In this document: one piece after another, positions 1-8,529 of the stretch
Layout of the letters: every line of letters starts with the position of its first letter
Numbering within the stretch: position 1 is the first letter of the stretch
DNA from: Marinobacterium rhizophilum
Lineage (GTDB): Bacteria > Pseudomonadota > Gammaproteobacteria > Pseudomonadales > Balneatricaceae
Direction of reading: 5' to 3'
Length of the DNA stretch: 64,000 nt
NCBI RefSeq assembly: GCF_024397915.1
Contig: NZ_CP073347.1
Span: 4,402,001-4,466,000 of the forward strand
Program-made: the position numbers and the translations under genes
Notes under the pieces: generated by a model
What the model saw: only the letters and a program-made list of their open reading frames with translations
What the model was told of the DNA's origin: nothing
Database searches by the model: none

Positions 1-2400
1 AAACCGGCACCGAGCCGGGACTTCCTGCTGGAGTTTTTGCAGGAGTGGGGCGCGCCGATCAGCCACGGCCGCCTGTGCCGTGAGCTGGGTATCGATGATG
101 AAGACTGTGTTGAAGCGGTATCCCGCCGTCTGAAGGCCATGTGCCGTGACGGTCAGCTGATGAGCAACCGCCGCAGCGAATTCGGCATCATCAAGAAGAT
201 GGACCTGATTGCCGGCCGTGTGATCGGCCACCGCGACGGTTTCGGCTTTGTGAAACCCGATGTTGGCGGCGATGACCTCTTTATCAGCCCGCGCCAGATG
301 CGCCAGGTATTCGACGGCGACCGGGTGCTGGTACAGGAGCTCAGCGTCGATTACCGTGGCCGCCGCGAAGGCAAGATCATCGAAGTGCTCGAGCGCGGCA
401 CGCGCACGCTGGTGGGACGCTACAAGGTGCAGGGTGACCTGGGCTACCTGATTCCGGAAAACCAGCGCATCACCCAGCAGATCATGATCGCGGCGGATGC
501 CAAGGGCAGCCCGCCGTTCCGTGACGGTCAGCTGGTGGTTGCCGAGCTGATGCAGCAACCGGGCAAGCACGAGATCCCCGAAGCCCGGGTGGTCGAGGTG
601 CTGGGTGATCACATGGCGCCGGGTATGGAAATCAAGGTTGCCATCCACAACTACGAAATTCCCGACGAATGGCCCGATGCCGTAAGCCGGGAAGTGGCGA
701 GCCTGTCGGCCGAGGTGGAAGAGTCCGCCAAGCTCAACCGTGTCGACCTGCGTCACCTGCCGCTGGTCACCATCGACGGTGAAGACGCCAAGGACTTCGA
801 TGACGCCGTCTATGCCGAGCGCAAGCGCACCGGTGGCTGGCGCCTGTGGGTGGCGATTGCCGACGTCTCCTGGTACGTGCGCCCCGGCACGGAGCTCGAC
901 AAGGAAGGCATCAGCCGCGGCAACTCGGTGTATTTCCCCGAATTTGTCGTGCCCATGCTGCCCGAGGTTCTGTCCAACGGCCTGTGCTCGCTGAACCCCA
1001 ATGTTGATCGTCTGGCCATGGTGTGCGAGATGACCATCAGTGCCAGCGGCAAGCTGTCGGGCTACCAGTTCTACGAAGCGGTGATCCAGTCCCATGCGCG
1101 TCTGACCTATAACAAGGTCGCCACCATGCTGACCGAGGCAGGCAGCCCGAAAGGCAAGCAGCTGCGTAGCGAATACTCTGCCGTAGTGCCGCACCTTGAA
1201 GACCTGTACAGCCTGTACTTCGGCCTGCGCAAGGCCAGGGATGTGCGCGGTGCCATCGATTTCGAGACCACCGAAACCCGCATCCTGTTCTCCAAGGAGC
1301 GCAAGATCGAAGAGATCGTGCCGGTGGAGCGCAACGATGCCCACAAGCTGATCGAAGAATGCATGCTGTGCGCCAACGTTGCCACGGCGCGTTTCCTTGC
1401 CAAGCTCAAGGTGCCGGCACTGTACCGCATCCACGAAGGGCCGAAAGAGCAGAAGCTGGTGAGCCTGCGGGCCTACCTCGGCGAGCTCGGGTTGTCTTTG
1501 GGCGGTGGCGAGAAGCCCGAACCCTCGGACTACCAGAAGCTGGCGGCGCAGATCGAAAACCGTCCGGACCGCCTGGTGGTGCAGACCATGATGCTGCGTT
1601 CCATGCGCCAGGCCGTGTACAGCCCGGAAAACCTGGGTCACTTCGGCCTGGCCTACACGGCGTACACCCACTTCACCTCGCCGATCCGCCGTTACCCGGA
1701 CCTGCTGGTGCACCGGGCCATCCGTGCCGCCATTCATGCCGACAGTGATCGCTCATTGCTGGACCGTCTGAAATCGACCTTCGGTGGCAGCAGTTCCTCC
1801 AAGACCATGCGTCGCCCGGACGGTTTCAAGTCCAACCCGCAGTTCCGTTACCGCTATACCGAAGAACAGATGGTACAGCTCGGTGAGCACTGCTCCATGA
1901 CCGAGCGCCGTGCCGACGATGCGACCCGCGATGTCATGTCCTGGCTCAAGTGCGAGTACATGCTCGATCAGGTGGGCGAGGAGCACGAAGGTGTGATTAC
2001 CGCTGTCACCGGTTTTGGCTGCTTCGTCGAGCTCAAGCAGGTGTTCGTGGAAGGCCTGGTACACATTACCGCGCTGCCGTCGGATTACTACCACTTCGAT
2101 GCCGCCAAGCAGCGACTGGTGGGCGAGCGCATGCGCAAAACCTACAAGCTGGGCGATGCGGTGCGGGTGAAGGTGCTGCGAGTGGACCTGGACGAGCGCA
2201 AGATCGATTTCGAACTGCTCGACAAGCCGGGCTCCGGCAAGACCAAGAGTACCCGCCAGCGTCTGGCCGAAGGCAAGCTGGACGGGGACCGTCCGAGCCG
2301 CAAGGCCGATGCGGGCAATGATTCGGCCGACAGGCCTGCCGGCAAGAAACCGGCGGGCAAGAGTCGCCGGCCGCGTTCCCGCAGCCGCCGTCCGTCATAG
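1..2400 (+). CDS. rnr: Ribonuclease R, 5' end outside the window
   Basis: 3'-to-5' exoribonuclease of the RNB family that degrades structured RNA and matures rRNA. The frame is open from base 1, and its first residues (KPAPSRDFLLEF) match the usual RNase R N-terminal region, so the true start lies upstream; the TTG at 37 is internal. Domains in order: helix-turn-helix, cold-shock OB folds (from about base 190), RNB catalytic core with the Asp-rich motif TIDGEDAKDFDDA near 770-810, an S1 domain near 1980-2200, and a Lys/Arg/Ser-rich tail typical of RNase R. The usual neighbour rlmB does not follow; a terminator and a convergent membrane-protein gene come next. Identity is secure. Confidence 0.97.
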   Translation, partial: KPAPSRDFLLEFLQEWGAPISHGRLCRELGIDDEDCVEAVSRRLKAMCRDGQLMSNRRSEFGIIKKMDLIAGRVIGHRDGFGFVKPDVGGDDLFISPRQMRQVFDGDRVLVQELSVDYRGRREGKIIEVLERGTRTLVGRYKVQGDLGYLIPENQRITQQIMIAADAKGSPPFRDGQLVVAELMQQPGKHEIPEARVVEVLGDHMAPGMEIKVAIHNYEIPDEWPDAVSREVASLSAEVEESAKLNRVDLRHLPLVTIDGEDAKDFDDAVYAERKRTGGWRLWVAIADVSWYVRPGTELDKEGISRGNSVYFPEFVVPMLPEVLSNGLCSLNPNVDRLAMVCEMTISASGKLSGYQFYEAVIQSHARLTYNKVATMLTEAGSPKGKQLRSEYSAVVPHLEDLYSLYFGLRKARDVRGAIDFETTETRILFSKERKIEEIVPVERNDAHKLIEECMLCANVATARFLAKLKVPALYRIHEGPKEQKLVSLRAYLGELGLSLGGGEKPEPSDYQKLAAQIENRPDRLVVQTMMLRSMRQAVYSPENLGHFGLAYTAYTHFTSPIRRYPDLLVHRAIRAAIHADSDRSLLDRLKSTFGGSSSSKTMRRPDGFKSNPQFRYRYTEEQMVQLGEHCSMTERRADDATRDVMSWLKCEYMLDQVGEEHEGVITAVTGFGCFVELKQVFVEGLVHITALPSDYYHFDAAKQRLVGERMRKTYKLGDAVRVKVLRVDLDERKIDFELLDKPGSGKTKSTRQRLAEGKLDGDRPSRKADAGNDSADRPAGKKPAGKSRRPRSRSRRPS

Positions 2401-2444
2401 CGCTTAAGCCTTAGTGCCAAAGGGCGGCTGTTACAGCGCCCATT

Positions 2445-2475
2445 AAAAAGCCGGACTTTTCAGTCCGGCTTTTTT
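2445..2475. terminator. Bidirectional intrinsic terminator between rnr and the DedA-PAP2 gene
   Basis: Perfect stem AGCCGGACT / AGTCCGGCT with a short TTTC-like loop, A-run on the left and T-run on the right, so it can end transcription from both convergent genes. Confidence 0.85.
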
Positions 2476-2518
2476 GTCGGTGCTGGATACCGCGCCCAGG
2501 CGGTACCTCGGCCTTTGT

Positions 2519-3880
2519 TCAGGATGCCAGCGCCTGGTAGTGAGCCAGCCTGGCATCGAGCTGCCAGAACGCGAGCGCGCCCAGCAGGAACAGCAGGCCT
2601 GCGCTCAGCAGGCAAATGTCGCGCCCCTGTACCGGGCGCGGTACCCGCTGCGGGCGCAGCAGCCAGAGCCGCAGCGCGGCGGCGGCCATCAGGCCTTCAC
2701 ACCAGGCGGCGAGCACGTCCAGTGGCCAGTGAGCCCCAACCATGATGCGTGACAGGCCGATCAGCAGGGCCGGCACCAGGGCGCTCAGGTAGCCCAGGCG
2801 CCGCCAGGTCAGGCGGTGGCCGGTACCCAGAAGAATGGCCAGCATGGCGAAAAAGGCAGCGCTGGTACTGCTGTGACCGCTGGGAAAACTGAAGCCGGAA
2901 ATGACCAGCCCCATGTCGGGGCGGGATGCCTGGAACAGCCATTTCAGCGTGCTGTTGAGTGCGACGCACAGCAGCAGCAGCAGGACAAAGCGCCAGCCAT
3001 CCCTTGAGCGCCGCAGCCCGTGCAGGGTCATGGCCAGCAGCAGAGCGGCCGGAATCAGGCTGGCGCTGTCACCCAGGGTCGTGACGAAGACCCAGAACGG
3101 GCGGCTATGCTCCGCACTCAGCCACAGGAGCTGCTGGATGTGCTGATTCCAGGCCTGAGCAGAGCCCAGGTATTGCAGCACGCAGAGTATCAGCAGGCCG
3201 CTGCCGGCGACGCCAAGCAGCAGCAGGGCGGCCAGGCGTTCGGGTTTCAGGCCCAGGCGCTTTGCGCCCCAGCGAGCCAGGGGCTGATCCGGTTGCAGGT
3301 GCTGGTGCAGTATCGTTGCGGCCAGTATCAGCATCAGCAAACCCAGGGCGGGGTAAAACAGCGCCTGCCAGTGGCCCAGCAGGGCGTCGGCGGACTGGCC
3401 GACCCAGTACCCCGGCAGGATGTTGGCCGGTGCCCAGAGCGCGGCCGAAAGAATGTTGACACTGAAAAAGCGTGCGGCGGGCATTTCAAAGGTGCCGGCC
3501 ACGAAGGGGATCACCGGGCGAATGGGGCCGATAAAGCGTCCGGCGAGGATGCTGAGCAGTCCGTAGCGTCTAAAGAAATTGGCGCCACGGTGATGCCAGC
3601 CCGGGTAGGCGCTGAAAGGCCAGCGGTGCTGCAGCCAGGGATTGGCATGGCGGCCCAGGCAATAGCTCAGGCCGTCTCCGGCCACGGCACCGGCAAAGGC
3701 GCACAGGAGCAAGGGAAGCAGGGCGAGCTGCTGCTCGCCGGCGACCAGGGCAATGGCAAACAGCAGTGCAATACCGGGGACGATAATGCCGATAAAGGCG
3801 AGGGATTCGAACAGGGCTATGGCGCCGATGAGCAGCAGGAGGGAAGGCTGCGAGAGTTGTGCGAAATCCATGGTTGTCAT
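2519..3880 (-). CDS. DedA-family / PAP2 phosphatase fusion membrane protein
   Basis: 453-aa multi-pass membrane protein. Residues 1-200 are a DedA (SNARE-associated) domain with the diagnostic GRFIGPIRPVIPFVAG segment; residues about 210-430 are a PAP2 lipid phosphatase with all three motifs: K313-x6-R320P321, PSGH (333-336) and S377R378-x5-H384-x3-D388. DedA proteins are flippase-like carriers of undecaprenyl phosphate and other lipids, and PAP2 enzymes dephosphorylate lipid pyrophosphates. A fused protein could therefore dephosphorylate and recycle a lipid carrier at the inner membrane; this is inference. The gene is monocistronic and converges on rnr. All catalytic residues are present. 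Confidence 0.9.
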   Translation of the reverse strand: MTTMDFAQLSQPSLLLLIGAIALFESLAFIGIIVPGIALLFAIALVAGEQQLALLPLLLCAFAGAVAGDGLSYCLGRHANPWLQHRWPFSAYPGWHHRGANFFRRYGLLSILAGRFIGPIRPVIPFVAGTFEMPAARFFSVNILSAALWAPANILPGYWVGQSADALLGHWQALFYPALGLLMLILAATILHQHLQPDQPLARWGAKRLGLKPERLAALLLLGVAGSGLLILCVLQYLGSAQAWNQHIQQLLWLSAEHSRPFWVFVTTLGDSASLIPAALLLAMTLHGLRRSRDGWRFVLLLLLCVALNSTLKWLFQASRPDMGLVISGFSFPSGHSSTSAAFFAMLAILLGTGHRLTWRRLGYLSALVPALLIGLSRIMVGAHWPLDVLAAWCEGLMAAAALRLWLLRPQRVPRPVQGRDICLLSAGLLFLLGALAFWQLDARLAHYQALAS

Positions 3881-3950
3881 TCCTGAGTCGCCGCGACGAG
3901 CCGCTCGGCACGTGAAAGCGATGTCGCCGATGGGTAATTCGGGGGCGCCT

Positions 3951-3959
3951 TGTTATAAT
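3951..3959 (+). promoter_or_regulatory. Extended -10 promoter motif upstream of serB
   Basis: TGTTATAAT gives a perfect TATAAT (3954-3959) with the extended-10 TG. No good -35 is seen. It points to serB but is separated from it by about 370 bp holding two palindromic elements, so it may be the original serB promoter pushed away by insertions. Confidence 0.45.
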
Positions 3960-4003
3960 TCGCCGATAGTATCCTGTGGCTGCCGCGTCTGTGAAGGCGT
4001 ACC

Positions 4004-4166
4004 AGGAGGCTGTCCGACAATACTCAACCTACTGCGAGCCACCTGAGTTTGGCTGATTTCTGTGCTGTTTTGCGTAAAATAGAACCACTATTCGCCTTAA
4101 AACACCGCAAAAACCCGCTCAAATCAGCCGGCTCTCGCTACGGCCAGCATTATCGGTCAGCCTCCT
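4004..4166. repeat. ~160-bp palindromic dispersed element, copy 1
   Basis: Begins AGGAGGCTGTCCGACAATAC and ends with the near reverse complement (ATTATCGGTCAGCCTCCT). The interior is also self-complementary (TTTGGCTGATTT / AAATCAGCCGG; GTTTTGCG / CGCAAAAAC; AATAG / CTATT), so the whole unit can fold into one long hairpin. It shares a stretch of about 50 bp with the copy at 19703-19866 without a visible mismatch. No ORF or transposase. Consistent with a MITE-like, trans-mobilised element. Confidence 0.8.
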
Positions 4167-4174
4167 AGCAGTTT

Positions 4175-4333
4175 CTAGGACTTAACGCTAACCTACTGCG
4201 GAAAAGCCGTCTTTGGCCACTTTCCGCGCTCTTTTTTGTTAAATAGAGCCACTCTTCGCCTCAAAAGAGCTCAAAAACTGCCTCAAAGCGGACTTTCCCT
4301 CGCTACGATCGGTCAAGTCCGACAGGCTCCTAG
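4175..4333. repeat. Diverged third copy of the palindromic element, abutting serB
   Basis: Starts CTAGGACTTAACGCTAACC and ends GTCCGACAGGCTCCTAG, keeping the shared CCTACTGCG, AAATAGAGCCACT and CTCGCTACG blocks in the same order and spacing as copy 1. Clearly more diverged than copies 1 and 2. Its right end touches the annotated serB ATG at 4334. Confidence 0.65.
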
Positions 4334-5590
4334 ATGGAATCATTCGTGAAAGAGATTATCTTGCTAACCGTTTCCGGCACCGACAAGCCGGGCGTGACCT
4401 CCGCAATCAGCGCCATTCTGGCGCAGTACAACATCAACATTCTCGATATCGGCCAGGCGGTGATTCACAACACCCTGTCGCTTGGCATTCTGGTGGAAGT
4501 GCCCGGGGCGGCGGAATCCTCCGGCGTACTGCGGGATCTGCTGTTCAAGGCGCATGAGCTGCAAATGACCGTGCGCTTTGAGCCGGTGGACGAAAGCGCC
4601 TACGAGTCCTGGGTGGGTGTGCAGGGCAAGTCACGCCATATTATTACCCTGCTGGCGCGGCGTATCACCTCGGCCCATATCGCCAAGGTGACCGAAATAG
4701 CCGCACGCCATGATCTGAACATCGACAATATCAGTCGCCTGTCCGGCCGGGTGTCGCTCAATAGCGTGCCTGGCCCGGGGGATCGCACCAAGGCCTGCGT
4801 CGAGTTCTCGGTACGTGGTGTACCGGCGGACAATGGCGCACTGCGGGAGGAGTTCCTCAAGGCCGCCAGTGACCTGGACGTGGATATCGCCTTCCAGGAA
4901 GACAACATCTACCGCCGCAACCGCCGCCTGGTGGTGTTCGACATGGATTCGACCCTGATCGAAGCCGAGGTGATCGACGAGCTGGCCAAGGAGGCCGGGG
5001 TCGGCGATCAGGTGATCGAGATTACCGAAGCGGCGATGCGCGGCGAGCTGGACTTTGACGAGAGCTTCCGCCGTCGCGTGGCACTGCTCAAGGGGCTCGA
5101 TGCTTCTGTACTGCAGCGCATTGCCGAGAACCTGCCGATGACCGAAGGCGTGGAGGAGCTGGTATCCAACTTGCGGGCACTGGGTTTCAAGACGGCGATT
5201 CTGTCCGGCGGCTTCAATTACTTCGGGCGCTACCTGCAGCAGAAGCTGGGGTTTGACTATGTCTATGCCAACGACCTGGATATTGTCGATGGTAAGGTCA
5301 CGGGCGAAGTGAAGGGCGATATCGTCAACGGCCAGCGCAAGGCGGAACTGCTGCGCGAAATTGCCGCCCGTGAAGGTGTGCGGCTGGAGCAGACCATCGC
5401 TGTGGGAGATGGCGCCAACGACCTGCCGATGCTGTCGATTGCCGGGCTCGGCATCGCGTTTCGTGCCAAGCCGCTGGTGCGCCAGAGTGCCAAGCAGGCC
5501 ATCTCCACCCTGGGGCTGGACGGCATTCTCTACCTGATCGGCTTCCGGGACCGTGATACCCTGGTGCCGGCTGCCGACAGCCAGGGCTGA
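4334..5590 (+). CDS. serB: Phosphoserine phosphatase
   Basis: Last step of serine synthesis, O-phosphoserine to serine plus phosphate. 418 aa: two N-terminal ACT-type domains (residues about 6-85 and 100-190) as in Pseudomonas SerB, then a HAD phosphatase with DMDST (D203 nucleophile, D205), LSGGF and GDGANDLPML motifs. The start is uncertain. ATG 4334 lies directly at the end of a palindromic element and has no clear ribosome site; GTG 4346 would give VKEIILLTVSGTD, which aligns better with the N-terminus of other SerB proteins. Monocistronic, with a hairpin downstream. Confidence 0.95.
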   Translation: MESFVKEIILLTVSGTDKPGVTSAISAILAQYNINILDIGQAVIHNTLSLGILVEVPGAAESSGVLRDLLFKAHELQMTVRFEPVDESAYESWVGVQGKSRHIITLLARRITSAHIAKVTEIAARHDLNIDNISRLSGRVSLNSVPGPGDRTKACVEFSVRGVPADNGALREEFLKAASDLDVDIAFQEDNIYRRNRRLVVFDMDSTLIEAEVIDELAKEAGVGDQVIEITEAAMRGELDFDESFRRRVALLKGLDASVLQRIAENLPMTEGVEELVSNLRALGFKTAILSGGFNYFGRYLQQKLGFDYVYANDLDIVDGKVTGEVKGDIVNGQRKAELLREIAAREGVRLEQTIAVGDGANDLPMLSIAGLGIAFRAKPLVRQSAKQAISTLGLDGILYLIGFRDRDTLVPAADSQG

Positions 5591-5604
5591 TCGGGATTAA
5601 ACGA

Positions 5605-5631
5605 CAGAGCCCGCTGCAATGGCGGGCTCTG
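5605..5631. terminator. Hairpin between convergent serB and fimX-like gene
   Basis: Perfect 10-bp stem CAGAGCCCGC / GCGGGCTCTG with a 7-nt loop. T-run is poor on both sides (TCGTTTAATC on the minus side), but position between convergent genes supports a terminator role. Confidence 0.6.
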
Positions 5632-5655
5632 CTGGTATGTGATTAACGGGCGCGA

Positions 5656-7788
5656 CTACTGCTCGAAGAAGTCGTAATCCATGCGTTCGCGCGGAGGCTG
5701 CAGGTAGTAGCCCTGAATCAGGTTGACCCCGGACTTCCACAGTTTGCTCATGACCTTGGTGCCCTCGACCAGCGGCGCAATGGTGATGCGGCGATTGCTG
5801 TTGAGCTGCTCGACCATCCGGTTGAAGCTTTTATCCAGCGAGTTGCTGTTGGCCAGGTCCTGCACGTAGGAGCCGTCGATCTTGATGTAGTCGGCGGCGA
5901 TGGCCTTAGCGACCTCGCGGTAGCTGGTGGAGGTGCCGAAGTGCTTGATGCAGATGCGGCAGTGCAGTTCCTTGATGGCGCGGGTGAATTCGATGGCTGT
6001 TGGCAGCTGGGATGAGATATCGGTTTCGCTGAGCTGGAACACGATGCGGTCCGCCGGCAGGCGGAACTCACGCAGTACATCGGACAGCCAGGGCACCAGG
6101 TCCTTGTCCTTCAGGGTGCCGCCGGTAATGGTGATAAAGAGCCGGTTGCGGTGGCCCTTCTCCAGTTCCGTGCGCAGCTGCTGCAGGCTTTCGCGAATCA
6201 CCCAGCGGTCCATGGTGATGCTGAGGTCGGCATGGTCCACGGTGGCCAGAAAGATATTGGGGGATATTTCCCGGTTCTCCGGGTCCAGCAGGCGCAGCAG
6301 CACCTCGTAGTGGTTGGCGTCGGTTTCCTGGTGCAGCGCGACCACCGGCTGAAACAGCAGGCGGAAACGCTGATCCTTGACCGCATCGCGCAGCATGCGC
6401 ACGGTTTTGGAATCGCTGGGCTTGGCCTGGGTTTCCACGGTGTACAGTTTCACGCCATTGCCGCCACTCTGGCGGTTGCGCAGGCTTTCCGATGCCATGC
6501 GAGCGCGGGCCACCACTTCGTCGGGCCGGGGAGAGTTGTCGTTGATGGTGGTGACGCCGATGGAGCAGGTGACATGCAGCAGCGTGCTGTTGACGCTGGT
6601 GGTGTTGTCGGCGATGGCGCCGCACAGTTTGCGGGCCAGGCGTACCGACTTGTCGGGGCTGGGGTCGCGGAATATCACCACAAAGATGTCATCGCTGGGG
6701 CGGGCGATCAGGTGGGCCTGGTTGACGTTCTGACGCAGGATGTCGGCAATGTCCCGTGCCACCTGGTCGCAGCCCTCAAAGCCTATCTCCGAGCGAATGA
6801 CGCTGTACTGATCGATGCTGATATAGAGCAGGTTACAGTCATAGCCGCCGTTCAGGGCGTTCTGGACGGATTCTTCCAGGCTCTGCTCCAGGAACTGGCG
6901 GTTATAAAGGCCGGTGACCAGCTCCTGCTGTGCCGCCTGTTGCAGTTCACGGAACTGGCGATCCGGGCGAATGGTGAGCTGTACGCAGGGTCTGTCGTTG
7001 TAGCGTGCTTCCTGCATTTCGAGGTTGGCAACGAAGTTGCTGCCATCGGCGCGCTCGGCCGACAGCTGCATCAGCATGTCCTTGCGCCTGGCGTCCTTGA
7101 AGGCGCGCAGCTGTTCGGTCAGCTCTTCGCGGTCTTCGGCGATCATGAGGCGCTCAAACGGCTGGTTGAGCAGCGGGCCTTCATCGCTGTAGCCAAACAG
7201 GCGACAGAAGCAGGGGTTGGCATACATGATGCGCTCACCGTCGAGACAGACGATGCCGTTGCTGGAAACATCCATCAGCTGTTGGCAGCGCCGTTCGGCA
7301 TCGCTGAGCCTCGCCTCGGCCATGCGCAGGTCGCGGCGGTGTTCCAGGCTGCTCAGCTCCTGCTGCAGGCTCAATAGCAGCAACTCGGTATCCTGTTTGC
7401 TTACCACCGCGCGCATGCCGTCCTTGAGGCCCTTGGCCATGCGGGCGCAGTCCAGCTCGTCCATCAGCTGTACCACCGGAATATCCTTGTCCAGGCGCAG
7501 CAGGTGGTGCAGGACGCGGTTGTTTTTCAGTTCGCCTTCGTTGGGTGAGCAGACGATCAGGTCCCAGGAGCGTTCGCTCAGGGCGCCGAGAAAGTCTTTT
7601 TCGTTTTCGATCTGGCGTCCACGCGGGGCGATGCGGGCCGAGCGTAGCAGATTGATGACATGGTCGGTTTCGCTCGAGGCAAGCCCCAGAAAAAGGATGT
7701 GTACGTTCTTGCGCAGTCGGCGCGGGTCGCGCGGGCCCTGGGGCTCAGGTTGGGTGTCGGCGGCATTCGACGTGGTTGAGTCAGACAT
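5656..7788 (-). CDS. fimX: FimX-like degenerate GGDEF/EAL c-di-GMP effector
   Basis: About 710 aa with the domain order of Pseudomonas FimX: a receiver-like N-terminus lacking a clear phosphoacceptor (residues about 28-140), a PAS domain (170-260), a GGDEF domain whose active motif is degraded to PSDDIF (364-369), and an EAL domain whose signature is EVL (495-497). The later catalytic segment reads IKHFGTSTSYREVAKAIAAD. FimX binds c-di-GMP through a catalytically dead EVL domain and controls type IV pilus assembly; the same role is inferred here. ATG 7788 is preferred; ATG 7806 is possible. Longer reading frames would run into the tRNA genes and are not real. Confidence 0.8.
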   Translation of the reverse strand: MSDSTTSNAADTQPEPQGPRDPRRLRKNVHILFLGLASSETDHVINLLRSARIAPRGRQIENEKDFLGALSERSWDLIVCSPNEGELKNNRVLHHLLRLDKDIPVVQLMDELDCARMAKGLKDGMRAVVSKQDTELLLLSLQQELSSLEHRRDLRMAEARLSDAERRCQQLMDVSSNGIVCLDGERIMYANPCFCRLFGYSDEGPLLNQPFERLMIAEDREELTEQLRAFKDARRKDMLMQLSAERADGSNFVANLEMQEARYNDRPCVQLTIRPDRQFRELQQAAQQELVTGLYNRQFLEQSLEESVQNALNGGYDCNLLYISIDQYSVIRSEIGFEGCDQVARDIADILRQNVNQAHLIARPSDDIFVVIFRDPSPDKSVRLARKLCGAIADNTTSVNSTLLHVTCSIGVTTINDNSPRPDEVVARARMASESLRNRQSGGNGVKLYTVETQAKPSDSKTVRMLRDAVKDQRFRLLFQPVVALHQETDANHYEVLLRLLDPENREISPNIFLATVDHADLSITMDRWVIRESLQQLRTELEKGHRNRLFITITGGTLKDKDLVPWLSDVLREFRLPADRIVFQLSETDISSQLPTAIEFTRAIKELHCRICIKHFGTSTSYREVAKAIAADYIKIDGSYVQDLANSNSLDKSFNRMVEQLNSNRRITIAPLVEGTKVMSKLWKSGVNLIQGYYLQPPRERMDYDFFEQ

Positions 7789-7833
7789 GGGGGCACCAAT
7801 AGCCATCGATCCGTAGGGGCAAACTGTGCAGCA

Positions 7834-7862
7834 AGTGTAGCCGCTTTGGTCGGTGCTGTCAG
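7834..7862 (-). promoter_or_regulatory. Sigma70-type promoter for the fimX-like gene
   Basis: On the minus strand, CTGACA and TACACT separated by 17 bp, about 30-45 bp before the candidate start codons. Confidence 0.55.
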
Positions 7863-7973
7863 GGAAGTGCTGGGGGGATGAATCTGAAACCAGATGATGT
7901 CTGTCTGAGGAGTCCGATGCTTGTCCGGCGGGTAAAACGCAATGGAAATCGATCGGAGTGTATTTCAAAAGAG

Positions 7974-8048
7974 TGGCTGGGGTAGGAGGATTCGAACCTC
8001 CGCATGCTGGAATCAGAATCCAGTGCCTTACCGCTTGGCGATACCCCA
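7974..8048 (-). tRNA. tRNA-Gln (CTG anticodon)
   Basis: 75 nt with encoded CCA. Acceptor TGGGGTA/TACCCCA, discriminator G; anticodon stem CTGGA/TCCAG holds loop TTCTGAT, anticodon CTG. Same sequence as the tRNA-Gln at 11993-12067. Confidence 0.95.
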
Positions 8049-8108
8049 ATACCGTGCAGAGTGCCCTGAGGCGACTCTTGATGCGCATGTTGCATGCTCA
8101 TCTGTAAA

Positions 8109-8185
8109 TGGTGGCAATGGCGGGACTCGAACCTGCGACCCACGCATTATGAATGCGTTGCTCTAACCAACTGAGCTACATTGCC
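8109..8185 (-). tRNA. Elongator tRNA-Met (CAT)
   Basis: 77 nt with encoded CCA. Acceptor GGCAATG/CATTGCC pairs from its first base, unlike initiator tRNA; anticodon loop TTCATAA. Differs from the copy at 8368-8444 by one base in the T arm. Confidence 0.95.
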
Positions 8186-8189
8186 ACTG

Positions 8190-8264
8190 TGGCAGGGGTA
8201 GGAGGATTCGAACCTCCGCATGACAGGATCAAAACCTGTTGCCTTACCGCTTGGCTATACCCCT
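8190..8264 (-). tRNA. tRNA-Gln (TTG anticodon)
   Basis: 75 nt with encoded CCA. Acceptor AGGGGTA/TACCCCT, anticodon stem ACAGG/CCTGT with loop TTTTGAT, anticodon TTG. Only 4 bp from the neighbouring tRNA-Met. Confidence 0.95.
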
Positions 8265-8367
8265 ACAGCCTCAACTTGATACTCACCCCTGAGGGTGACT
8301 CCATTGCTCGACACCGGAGTGTCCTGAATGGTGGCCATGACAGCCGGTACTCTCAATCCATTGAGAA

Positions 8368-8444
8368 TGGTGGCAATGGCGGGATTCGAACCTGCGACCC
8401 ACGCATTATGAATGCGTTGCTCTAACCAACTGAGCTACATTGCC
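8368..8444 (-). tRNA. Elongator tRNA-Met (CAT), first gene of the tRNA operon
   Basis: 77 nt with encoded CCA, near-identical to 8109-8185. It is the promoter-proximal gene of a Met-Gln-Met-Gln cluster, an alternation reminiscent of the E. coli metT-glnU-metU-glnV operon. Confidence 0.95.
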
Positions 8445-8462
8445 GTACTTGTTGAGGCGCGA

Positions 8463-8491
8463 ATTATTCTCTGATTCTGCTTAGTTGTCAA
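8463..8491 (-). promoter_or_regulatory. Strong promoter of the tRNA cluster
   Basis: Minus strand TTGACA (8486-8491), 17-bp spacer, AATAAT (8463-8468), then a GC-rich discriminator (TCGCGCC) as in stringently controlled tRNA promoters. Predicted start about 10 bp before the first tRNA-Met. Confidence 0.8.
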
Positions 8492-8529
8492 CAGCTTGGC
8501 AGGAAAAATTCGCGATGCCTGTGGCGGCC

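Noticed and set aside
7789..8088. N-terminal extension of the fimX-like gene across tRNA-Gln
   Set aside because: Would translate tRNA sequence; a promoter at 7834-7862 shows that transcription starts downstream.
7974..8444. tRNA cluster considered as a phage or island attachment site
   Set aside because: No integrase, direct repeat of a tRNA 3' end or foreign genes nearby; repeated tRNA sequence is explained by paralogous tRNAs.
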